DNA of 30,571 nt from RGIG6353 sp045531285 (GTDB lineage Bacteria > Bacillota > Clostridia > Oscillospirales > SIG627), in assembly GCA_045531285.1 (NCBI GenBank), contig JAZSDT010000034.1:1-30571 (forward strand). The letters are read 5' to 3'. The position numbers and the translations under genes are program-made. How positions within the stretch are numbered: the first letter of the stretch is position 1; every line of letters begins with the position of its first letter. This document shows, one piece after another, positions 23,281 to 30,571 of the stretch. The notes beneath the pieces are model-generated. The model searched no databases. It was not told the origin of the DNA and saw only the letters and a list, made by a program, of their open reading frames with translations.

Positions 23281-23737
23281 TTGTCTTTTTCCTTTCCTCG
23301 CGAAGCTTTTTAAAAAAATCGCTGAGTACGGCGGAGCATTCCTTCTCCATTATACCACCCTCGATTTCGGGGTGATGGTTAAAGGGCAATGAGTTGAAAT
23401 CGGCAACGCTGCCAAAGCATCCTGCCTTTTTATCGTGAGCGCCGAAGTACACCTTTTTCAGCCTTGAGTTGATTATTGCACCTGCACACATTGGGCACGG
23501 CTCAAGGGTGACGTACATTTCACACTGCCACAGCCGCCAGCCGCCAAGCTTTTTACAGGCTCTGTCTATTGCCATTATTTCGGCGTGCTTAAGTGCATTC
23601 TTCCCTGTTTCCCTGGCGTTGTAGCCCCAGGAAACTATCTCCGAGTCCTTTACTATCACAGCCCCCACGGGAGTCTCCCCACGCTTTGAAGCAAGACGTG
23701 CGTAGTGAAGGGCTTTTTTCATAAAATATTCTTTCAT
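23267..23737 (-). CDS. tadA: tRNA adenosine(34) deaminase
   Basis: 156 aa from the ATG at 23737; a GTG nine codons earlier would overlap the previous gene, whereas the ATG has GGTGAGG just upstream. The zinc and catalytic residues are His51-Ala-Glu53 (HAEI) and PCPMC (Cys81, Cys84), typical of TadA, which converts A34 to inosine in tRNA-Arg(ACG). Further family features are ETPVGAVIV and GWRLWQCEMYVTLEPC. The C-terminal part is short and basic (KKLREERKKTNERF). It follows the zinc-ribbon gene by 11 bp and overlaps the amidohydrolase start. Confidence 0.95.
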   Translation of the reverse strand: MKEYFMKKALHYARLASKRGETPVGAVIVKDSEIVSWGYNARETGKNALKHAEIMAIDRACKKLGGWRLWQCEMYVTLEPCPMCAGAIINSRLKKVYFGAHDKKAGCFGSVADFNSLPFNHHPEIEGGIMEKECSAVLSDFFKKLREERKKTNERF

Positions 23738-23748
23738 AGTTGCCTCAC

Positions 23749-24609
23749 CTATCCAAAAATCCACTTGAGTATAAAATACAAAAGATATGCAAGGACAAAG
23801 TAAAGGGCTATTCTGGGCAACGCCTGTATTCGCATCTTTTCCTTGTAGCGCTCTCTTTTTTCCACCTTTTGCTTCTGCTCCTCTATGAGAAGCTCCTTTT
23901 TACTGTCGTTGACCCTTGGCTCACGTCTGTCCATAAACTCACCCTTCACGCGCCTTTGAGTCATAGTAGCCGTGCCGTGTGCCTCGTTTTTTGAAACACG
24001 CTCAAGGTTTTCACGGGAATACAGCTCACGCAGTGCCTCGCGGCTTCTGGTACAGCGCTCGCACTCCTCGGACTCCGCCCTGTTTTTATGAGAACAGCTG
24101 CATATCCACGCTGTCTGTCCGAACTCCGGCATAATTACCGCAGGATAAGTATCTCTTAGCTGTTCACTGTCGTCCACTATCTCGCAGGCTGTAATAATGT
24201 GGTTGGGCTGTTCGCTTATAAGGCGGGGTTTGCCACGTGAGGACAGGTTCAGCTCCTTTGTTTCACCGTCGGCAAAGGTAACACTGACAACCACAACCTC
24301 CAGATGCTTGTAATAGCTTTGCGGAATGGGTATGTAGTCTCGCTCTCCTATTATGTCCGAATCGGTTTTGATTTTGTAGGTATAAGCTATCCTCTTATAC
24401 GGCAATATAGAAATGCCGTCAAACAGGTCCACTCTCACGTCAAGGGACGTTATGCCGCGTGTCGAAACGTTGCGAAATCTCACTGTCAAAAAGTATTCAA
24501 AGCTCTCAATGTCATAGCACGAGGTACGGTCGATAAGCTCAATGGGGCTGTCGCCGTAGATGAAATCAAAGCTTTCGGTATCTATTTGTTTATAATATCT
24601 TTTTTTCAT
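23749..24609 (-). CDS. Zinc-ribbon protein with C-terminal membrane anchor
   Basis: 286 aa, not a family I can name. Residues ~1-150 look like a beta-sandwich (YFLTVRFRNVSTRGITSLDV, KHLEVVVVSVTFADGETKEL). A zinc ribbon follows at 170-186: Cys170-x-Cys172 and Cys183-x-x-Cys186 in ICSCSHKNRAESEECERC. Then comes a highly charged stretch (~190-265, KEELLIEEQKQKVEKRERYK-like, probably helical) and a hydrophobic C-terminus (IALYFVLAYLLYFILKWIFG). The layout suggests a tail-anchored membrane protein with its soluble part in the cytoplasm. It overlaps the CPBP gene by 20 bp and is 11 bp from tadA, so it sits within one transcript. Function unknown. Confidence 0.85.
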   Translation of the reverse strand: MKKRYYKQIDTESFDFIYGDSPIELIDRTSCYDIESFEYFLTVRFRNVSTRGITSLDVRVDLFDGISILPYKRIAYTYKIKTDSDIIGERDYIPIPQSYYKHLEVVVVSVTFADGETKELNLSSRGKPRLISEQPNHIITACEIVDDSEQLRDTYPAVIMPEFGQTAWICSCSHKNRAESEECERCTRSREALRELYSRENLERVSKNEAHGTATMTQRRVKGEFMDRREPRVNDSKKELLIEEQKQKVEKRERYKEKMRIQALPRIALYFVLAYLLYFILKWIFG

Positions 24610-25222
24610 TTTTTACTCCGATTTTATATATCAGCACAGCGGCTATCAAAGAAACTGCAAGTACGGGTATGCGCACGTCATACCTCATACAAACAAGGGC
24701 AAGAGCGTTGTTTACCATATGGCATATTATCGAAACTGCTATATTTTTTGATGATATATAAAAATACGAAAACACCAATCCCATAAGAAGAGCTTGAAAA
24801 AAGGAATCTGCTCCGTGAAATGCCGCAAATACCACCGAGGATGCAATACAGGTCAGCGGTATGCTTGAAAAGGAAATAAGCGCACCCCTGAAAAACAGCT
24901 CCTCAAAAATAGGTGCAAACAATACTGCCGACAGTGCCCACACAAAGCCCTTGTCACCCGATTGGGACGAGGGCAGAACGTAGGACAAAAAAACACTGAA
25001 TGCCAGTGTGAGACTGACGCAGTAGGCAGTGTATATCACAGGAAGCTTTGTTCCAAGAGTTTCAAAGCTGTAGCCCGCAAAAAGCGTCAGGGCAAGGAAG
25101 GCTGTGTATTTTAACACAGCCCCTCCAACACCCGTCAGGTTGAAGCCAAGAACAACTGCCAGTGCAACTATCGACGTGACTGCACGGAAAACTCGTATTA
25201 CTGCACGGGAATTATTCTTCAT
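24590..25222 (-). CDS. CPBP-family intramembrane metalloprotease
   Basis: 210 aa from the ATG at 25222, chosen because an earlier ATG would overlap the PBP gene by 74 bp; this start still overlaps by 11 bp and has only a weak SD in GA-rich sequence. Mostly hydrophobic with about six predicted helices. The CPBP (Abi/CAAX) signatures are present: EELFFRG (107-113), FAAFHG and HMVNNALALV. These enzymes cleave membrane-embedded or prenylated substrates, and some confer bacteriocin self-immunity; no bacteriocin gene is nearby. It lies directly downstream of the PBP gene. Confidence 0.9.
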   Translation of the reverse strand: MKNNSRAVIRVFRAVTSIVALAVVLGFNLTGVGGAVLKYTAFLALTLFAGYSFETLGTKLPVIYTAYCVSLTLAFSVFLSYVLPSSQSGDKGFVWALSAVLFAPIFEELFFRGALISFSSIPLTCIASSVVFAAFHGADSFFQALLMGLVFSYFYISSKNIAVSIICHMVNNALALVCMRYDVRIPVLAVSLIAAVLIYKIGVKNEKKIL

Positions 25223-27764
25223 TCTCGCCGTCTTCTTCCTCTTCTTCCTCAAATTCCTCGGGGTGAGCAAGTTTGTAATTTTCACACATCACAGCCCACG
25301 ACTCCGTATTCTCTCCATTGTGCTCAACGCACCAGCTGTTTACAGGTCTGCCGACTCCCGCCGTATAGCCCGGGTAGGTTCCGTTGATATAGAGATTCAT
25401 AAAGAAGGGTACGTTCTTTTCCTTGGGATATACGTAGTCCGAAGGCACGTCCATATAGGTGTACTGTGCATCTGTAACGGCGGCATCTCTTTCAAGACGG
25501 CGCTCTTCGTTTCTGATAAGGGATATAGTTACCACCTTATCGGCAGGACAGCCTGCACCTGCAACAGCCTTTGACTCTGTGCACCACTGTACAGGAACGT
25601 GCTTGTCACAGGTAGCTCTGGGGATGTTGTCCTTTGTTCCGTAGCCTGTTGCCGTTCTGTTTCCTCTGGGGTCGTGAGCACAGTATTCACCCGGAAGCAA
25701 GCCCGAGTCTCTGCAGTACTGATATGAAACAAGGTCGGAATAGTCAAATTCGCGAAGAGGCATGCCTCCGTTCTTCGCATTCTCAATATAGCCCTCGTGG
25801 AGCTTTGTCATTACCTTATCCCAAAGTGCAAGGGACGGGCTGACGGAAAATCCGGGAAGGTATCTGGGCTGCTCGTAGCCGAACCATACGCCTCCCACAA
25901 AATAGGGAGTATATCCCACAAAATAAATATCCTTGTTATCGTTGGTAGTACCTGTCTTTGCCGCAACGTCAACCTTCTTTGCAAGAGTTACCTTTCTTGC
26001 CGTACCGTAGCCGTTGGGGTCTGCAACCTCGCTGAGCATCGACGTCATTATCTGAGCTGTGGACTGGCTGAGCACTACCTCGCTCTTTTCCTCGTTGCTG
26101 AGGATTATATTGCCCTGGGCATCACACACCTTGATATAGCTTCTGGATTCGGTGAATATACCCGAATTTGCAAAGGTTGCATATGCTGTGGTAATATCTC
26201 TCACGGTTACACCGTAGGTAAGTCCGCCAAGTGCCATGGAAAGTCCCATATCGCCCTTTGTACCAATCTTTTCAACAAGCGTTGAGATTCTGAATTTATC
26301 TCTGAGGAAATAATAGGATTCCTCTGTTCCGATTTGGTCAAGCAAACGGACTGCAACGGTATTTACCGAGCGTATAATTGCATCGCACACACTGGTATAA
26401 CCCCTGTAGGTGTTAGGCGAGTTGGAGGGCCAGAGCTTGCCTGTTGCGGGATTGACGTTGTAGGGGTAATCGTCAACAATGGTGGAGTAGGTAGCAATTC
26501 CCCTCTCTACCGCCTGAGCGTATACGGCAATGGGCTTGAAGGAAGAACCGGGCTGACGCTCCGACATAGTAGCATTGTTCCAATCTCCGTTGGTCTTCTT
26601 TTCGCCTCTGCCACCGATAACGCCAAGCAGGTTGCTGTTATAGGGATTTATAACCACCATAGCCGCTTCGGGCTGTACGCCCTCAAGCTCGGGATAGTTT
26701 TCTTCGTTTTCAAAAACCTCCTCCATTGCTCTTTGAACCTCGATGTCAACGGTGGAGTATATCTTGAGACCGCCCGAGTAAAGCATCTGAGTGGCTGTGT
26801 TCTCGTCCAGTCCCTTTTCATCCATAAGGTCACGGATAACGTCCGCCTTGAGAGTTTCCACAAACCAGGAGTGCACGTTTGTGCTTTCCTCTACCTCTTC
26901 CTCAACGTCCTCTGCCGTAAAGAAGCGAAGCTCCTCGGCAACTGCCGTGTCGTACTCCTCTTGGCTGATGTACTTCTGCTTGCGCATCTCCTCGAGGATG
27001 ACCTCCTGTCTGTACTTGTTGTTGTCGGGATTCTGAATGGGGTCATAGTAGGTGGGACGGTTGGTAATGGAGGCAAGGCTTGCGCATTCGGCAAGTGTCA
27101 GCTGGGAAACGTCCTTGTGGAAATAGAAGTTTGCCGCCGACTGAACTCCGTTACAGCCCTGTGAAAGATATATTGTGTTGAGGTACATTTCAAGAATGTC
27201 CTCTTTACTCTTTTTCTTTTCAAGGGAAAGAGCACGGAATATCTCCTCCAGCTTACGCTGAATCTTTACGTCCTTGTCGCCCGTTACGTTCTTGATAAGC
27301 TGCTGTGTAATGGTAGAACCGCCGTAGCCGAAGGAGCCGGATTTGAGAACCTGAAGCACAGCACCGCCCGTTCTCTTCCAGTCCACACCGCTGTGGTCCC
27401 AGAATCTCTGGTCCTCAATGGCAACGAACGCATTTATAAGGTGGTCGGGAATGTCCTTGTAGGATACCCACAGGCGATTTTCACTGCCGTGTATCCTTTC
27501 CTCCTCCCATTCCACCCAGTTACCCGTGGTGCGCTCCACGTCGGTATAGTCCATATAGTAGATCGACGTGGTCTGGTCAAGGTCAAGCTTGAGATTCTCT
27601 ATATCGTAATCAACGTTGATAAAATCCTTGATGTATATGAGAAGAGCCATACCCACTATCGTGCCCGTTATCATACCGATAAGCAAGATAGTCAAAAAGG
27701 TATTAAGCACGCCCTTCAGCACTTTTTTTGTAGATACACCGTTACGTTTTCTGGTTTTTTTCAT
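25212..27764 (-). CDS. Class A penicillin-binding protein (PBP1A family)
   Basis: 850 aa bifunctional peptidoglycan synthase. An N-terminal membrane helix (~17-45, VLKGVLNTFLTILLIGMITG) places the rest outside. Glycosyltransferase GT51 motifs: AIEDQRFWDHSGVD (catalytic Glu117) and YGGSTITQQLIKN. Transpeptidase motifs: SSFK with Ser407, SVN in IIRSVNTVAV, and KTGT (Lys603). The C-terminus (~700-850) has several Cys and ends in an acidic tail (EEFEEEEEEDGENEE). It starts 12 bp after the dnaE stop; the SD ccggaggaaac lies in the gap. Head of an envelope-related stretch (PBP, CPBP, zinc-ribbon protein). Confidence 0.96.
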   Translation of the reverse strand: MKKTRKRNGVSTKKVLKGVLNTFLTILLIGMITGTIVGMALLIYIKDFINVDYDIENLKLDLDQTTSIYYMDYTDVERTTGNWVEWEEERIHGSENRLWVSYKDIPDHLINAFVAIEDQRFWDHSGVDWKRTGGAVLQVLKSGSFGYGGSTITQQLIKNVTGDKDVKIQRKLEEIFRALSLEKKKSKEDILEMYLNTIYLSQGCNGVQSAANFYFHKDVSQLTLAECASLASITNRPTYYDPIQNPDNNKYRQEVILEEMRKQKYISQEEYDTAVAEELRFFTAEDVEEEVEESTNVHSWFVETLKADVIRDLMDEKGLDENTATQMLYSGGLKIYSTVDIEVQRAMEEVFENEENYPELEGVQPEAAMVVINPYNSNLLGVIGGRGEKKTNGDWNNATMSERQPGSSFKPIAVYAQAVERGIATYSTIVDDYPYNVNPATGKLWPSNSPNTYRGYTSVCDAIIRSVNTVAVRLLDQIGTEESYYFLRDKFRISTLVEKIGTKGDMGLSMALGGLTYGVTVRDITTAYATFANSGIFTESRSYIKVCDAQGNIILSNEEKSEVVLSQSTAQIMTSMLSEVADPNGYGTARKVTLAKKVDVAAKTGTTNDNKDIYFVGYTPYFVGGVWFGYEQPRYLPGFSVSPSLALWDKVMTKLHEGYIENAKNGGMPLREFDYSDLVSYQYCRDSGLLPGEYCAHDPRGNRTATGYGTKDNIPRATCDKHVPVQWCTESKAVAGAGCPADKVVTISLIRNEERRLERDAAVTDAQYTYMDVPSDYVYPKEKNVPFFMNLYINGTYPGYTAGVGRPVNSWCVEHNGENTESWAVMCENYKLAHPEEFEEEEEEDGENEE

Positions 27765-27776
27765 TGTTTCCTCCGG

Positions 27777-30571
27777 TTATTTTATAACTACGTTGCCCCG
27801 ACCTACAAGGCGGTCAAGGTCACCCATAACGTCGTCGTTCAGCTCAATGCCGCCGCCGACAAGCTTTACGTACCTGCGCTCATCCTCGTAGAACAGCACC
27901 ACCTCGGTGCTTCCCTCGAAAATGGCAACCAACGCACTGATACGCTTTATCAATGCATCGTTTTGTGTTTTTAATCTGAGATAGACCTTTTTCTCCTTAT
28001 CCTTAGGAATCTCGGTCTTTATGCCAAGTCCCTCGGCGGTAATCATCCGTTCAAATTGCGGCTTTGGCTTTTGGTCTGTGTATTCGCTGTCGGGGACAGC
28101 CACACTAAAGCTCCTTGCAAGAAGCTTAAGCTCATCGTCCTTGAGAGTTATCTCGCATTTCGCAACCAGCACGCTGTCCTGCTCCAATAAATGCTTGGTG
28201 ACCTCATAGGTCTTTGGAAATACAACTACCTCTGCCGAGGTGGAAACGTCAAGGAAATTGACAAATGCCATCAAAGCACCGCTTTTTGTGTCCTTTATTT
28301 TTTTGCTTCCCACAATGCCCAGTACGTCAACCACCTGACCCTCTCTGTAATCGGGAGAAGAGTTTTCAAAGGCTTCTCTTATATCGGATATGGAGGCGCA
28401 ATTGCGCTGTTGCTTTGAATATGCGTCAAGCGGATGACCCGACAGATAAACGCCCGTTATCTGCTTTTCCATTGCCAGTCTTTCCGAAAGAGTGTCCTCA
28501 CGGATATCGGGATAATTAAGCTTAAGAGACATCTGTGTACTTCCCTGCTCGGAAAACAGGTCCATCTGCCCCGTCACGTTGCGTCTGTTCATATCCGCTA
28601 CTGTGTTTATGGCATCCTCCAGCACGCACGCCATCTGTGAACGGGTGTGTTCAAATTCATCAAAAGCACCCGACCATATCAGGCTTTCCACCATCTTGCG
28701 ATTCAGGGATTTTGAAGACATCCTCATAAGAAAATCCTCAAAGCTCTTGAATCTGCCCCTTTCACGCTCGGCACAAACGGCACTCACGAAGCTGACTCCC
28801 ACGTTCTTAACGGCAAGAAGTCCAAATCTTATTGCGTTGCCGTAAATATCAAAGCCTGCACCGCTTTCGTTTATATTGGGAGGCATTACCTTAATTCCCA
28901 GCGACTTGCATTCGGCAATATAGAAATTCACCTTTTCCTCGTCGTCAAGGGTAGACGTAATAAGAGATGCCATATACTCTGCAGGATAGTAATACTTCAA
29001 GTATGCCGTCTGATAGGTCAGATAGCTATAAGCACAGGCGTGGGACTTATTGAAGGCGTACTTTGCAAATTCCGCCATATCCTCAAATATGGACACAGCC
29101 GACGCCTTGTCTATTCCCCTTTCCACACAGCCTGTAATAAAGGTCTCCCTTTCATTTTCCATTACCTCGGCTTTTTTCTTCGCCATTGCACGTCTCACTA
29201 TGTCGGCGTGGCCGTAGGAATATCCCGCAAGGCTTCTGAATATCTGCATTACCTGTTCCTGATAGACAATGCATCCGTAGGTAACCGAGAGAATGTCCTC
29301 CAGCTGAGGCACACTGTACACTATGCTGTCTCGGTTACGGCTGTTTTTTATATAGCGCGGTATGGCATCCATGGGACCCGGACGGAACAGGGCTATGGCA
29401 GCCGTTATGTCCTCTACCGATTGGGGCTTCATTCTCATAATGACGTCCCTCATGCCTCGGGATTCTATCTGGAACATACCCGTAGTATTTCCCGTTGATA
29501 TATAGTCAAATACCTTTTTATCGTTAATATCTGCTTTTTCTAAGTCGAAATCGGTTTTTTTGTCACGTACCATTCTGACAGCCGTATCAATGACCGTAAG
29601 ATATCTCAGCCCCAAAAAATCGATTTTAAGCAATCCCAGGTCGGCAACCGTATTCATGGAATACTGGGTTATAACCTGGTCGGAGCTGGTGCAAAGAGGC
29701 ACGTACTCGCTGACAGGCAAGTCGGTAATAACCACTGCCGCGGCGTGAATGGAAGCGTGTCGGGGCATTCCCTCAAGGGTACGCGCAATGTTGATAAGAT
29801 TCTTTACGTCGGGATATCCCTTGTACATATCAACAAGGTCGGGGACTTCGTCAAGTGCCTTATCAATGGTCATATCCAATGCCCTTGGAATAAGCCTTGC
29901 CACTGCGTCCACGTCGGCATAAGGCATTCCCAGTGCTCTGCCAACGTCTCTGACGACCGCACGTGCCGCCATGGTATTGAAGGTGATTATCTTGGACACG
30001 TGGGAAGCACCGTACTTTTGCTCAACGTACTCTATGACCTCGTGGCGTCTCTCCTGACAAAAATCTATGTCAAAGTCGGGCATACTCACACGCTCGGGAT
30101 TCAAAAATCGTTCAAAGAGCAGATTGTGACGTATGGGGTCAATACCCGTGATGCCCAGACAGTAGGCACAAAGACTGCCTGCGCCCGAGCCTCTGCCCGG
30201 TCCTACGGGAATGCCGTGAGTCTTTGCGTAGTTTACAAAATCCCTGACTATAAGAAAGTATTCGCAAAAGCCCATCCGTACTATTACGGACAGCTCATAA
30301 TCCACACGGCTTTTGTACTCCTCGGCAGCTTGAGGCGATATGCCGTTTTGGGAAATTATTCGGTCAAGTCCCGTCTTTACAAGCTCCTTGAGATAGGTCT
30401 CGTTGTCAACGCCGCACTCGTTTTTAAACGATGGCAGAAAGTGCGAATCAAAGTCAAAGTCGAAATTGCACTTTTCGGCGATTCTGACAGTGTTTTCAAG
30501 GGCTTCGGGGTGAGAGGCAAAAAGCGAGTACATTTCCGATGTGTCCTTAAGATAGAACTCGTCGGTGGCAA
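27777..30571 (-). CDS. dnaE: DNA polymerase III alpha subunit (5' part outside window)
   Basis: About 931 codons are visible; the frame is open to the window edge (…DEFYLKDTSEMYSLF), so the internal ATG at 30533 is not the start and most of the N-terminal PHP domain lies outside. The catalytic palm has GPGRGSGAGSL and PDFDIDF (around 30059-30082), where two Asp bind metal, and KIDFLGLRYLT. Fingers and tower include the MRMKPQSVEDITAAIALFRP and NKSHACAYSYLTYQTAYL motifs. The end has an OB-fold (VVDVLGIVGSKKI). The GP-G-SGAGS form and no embedded exonuclease point to DnaE rather than PolC. It is the replicative or lagging-strand polymerase, and the first gene of the minus-strand run. Confidence 0.97.
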   Translation of the reverse strand, partial: ATDEFYLKDTSEMYSLFASHPEALENTVRIAEKCNFDFDFDSHFLPSFKNECGVDNETYLKELVKTGLDRIISQNGISPQAAEEYKSRVDYELSVIVRMGFCEYFLIVRDFVNYAKTHGIPVGPGRGSGAGSLCAYCLGITGIDPIRHNLLFERFLNPERVSMPDFDIDFCQERRHEVIEYVEQKYGASHVSKIITFNTMAARAVVRDVGRALGMPYADVDAVARLIPRALDMTIDKALDEVPDLVDMYKGYPDVKNLINIARTLEGMPRHASIHAAAVVITDLPVSEYVPLCTSSDQVITQYSMNTVADLGLLKIDFLGLRYLTVIDTAVRMVRDKKTDFDLEKADINDKKVFDYISTGNTTGMFQIESRGMRDVIMRMKPQSVEDITAAIALFRPGPMDAIPRYIKNSRNRDSIVYSVPQLEDILSVTYGCIVYQEQVMQIFRSLAGYSYGHADIVRRAMAKKKAEVMENERETFITGCVERGIDKASAVSIFEDMAEFAKYAFNKSHACAYSYLTYQTAYLKYYYPAEYMASLITSTLDDEEKVNFYIAECKSLGIKVMPPNINESGAGFDIYGNAIRFGLLAVKNVGVSFVSAVCAERERGRFKSFEDFLMRMSSKSLNRKMVESLIWSGAFDEFEHTRSQMACVLEDAINTVADMNRRNVTGQMDLFSEQGSTQMSLKLNYPDIREDTLSERLAMEKQITGVYLSGHPLDAYSKQQRNCASISDIREAFENSSPDYREGQVVDVLGIVGSKKIKDTKSGALMAFVNFLDVSTSAEVVVFPKTYEVTKHLLEQDSVLVAKCEITLKDDELKLLARSFSVAVPDSEYTDQKPKPQFERMITAEGLGIKTEIPKDKEKKVYLRLKTQNDALIKRISALVAIFEGSTEVVLFYEDERRYVKLVGGGIELNDDVMGDLDRLVGRGNVVIK

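Noticed and set aside
26334..27164. Open frame of 276 codons on the plus strand.
   Set aside because: It lies entirely antisense to the class A PBP gene, whose motifs are unambiguous.

Overview
The window looks like a chromosomal segment of an anaerobic, Gram-positive-type Firmicute of class Clostridia. The case rests on SLH-domain surface proteins, strong SD sites (AGGAGG-like), sigma-A promoters with 17-bp spacing, a DUF1292 protein, a UPF0371/DUF1846 protein and a class A PBP; the exact genus cannot be named. Gene content is mostly core and housekeeping. I see no tRNA, rRNA, CRISPR array, prophage or insertion sequence.

Layout. 1-1090: the start of the S10 ribosomal operon on the minus strand (rplC partial, rpsJ), preceded by a leader of about 300 nt with at least five hairpins and a clear promoter. 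1200-3977: three plus-strand genes, each with its own promoter: a small lipoprotein, a phosphohexomutase and a DUF1292 protein with a Cys-rich tail. 4000-4300: a structured RNA that I call 6S RNA, followed by a strong terminator. 4337-9965 (minus): an SLH protein, a UPF0371/DUF1846 protein with a terminator-like hairpin in its 5' UTR, a transglutaminase-SLH protein and an M29 aminopeptidase. 10093-12156 (minus): an EF-G-like GTPase. 12375-17506 (minus): a three-gene operon of ABC exporter, DUF1854 protein and second ABC exporter, in which both exporters carry extra N-terminal cytosolic domains. 17752-21018 (plus): a plant/protist-type cofactor-independent phosphoglycerate mutase followed 3 bp later by a P1B-like ATPase that lacks the actuator domain. 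21174-22367 (minus): a CofE-like (F420-0 glutamate ligase family) protein. 22459-30571 (minus): a tightly packed run of dnaE (5' end outside the window), a class A PBP, a CPBP membrane protease, a zinc-ribbon membrane protein, tadA and an amidohydrolase, with most junctions overlapping or under 15 bp.

How the genes fit together. Ribosome assembly (S10/L3), translation (EF-G-like, TadA), replication (DnaE), glycolysis (phosphohexomutase, GpmI) and envelope building (PBP, SLH proteins, ABC exporters) dominate. The points that deserve most attention are the actuator-less P-type ATPase coupled to gpmI, the structured S10 leader with two mutually exclusive pairings, the ABC-DUF1854-ABC operon, and the terminator-like 5' UTR of the DUF1846 gene. 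All calls come from reading the sequence and from memory of the families; no database search was run.
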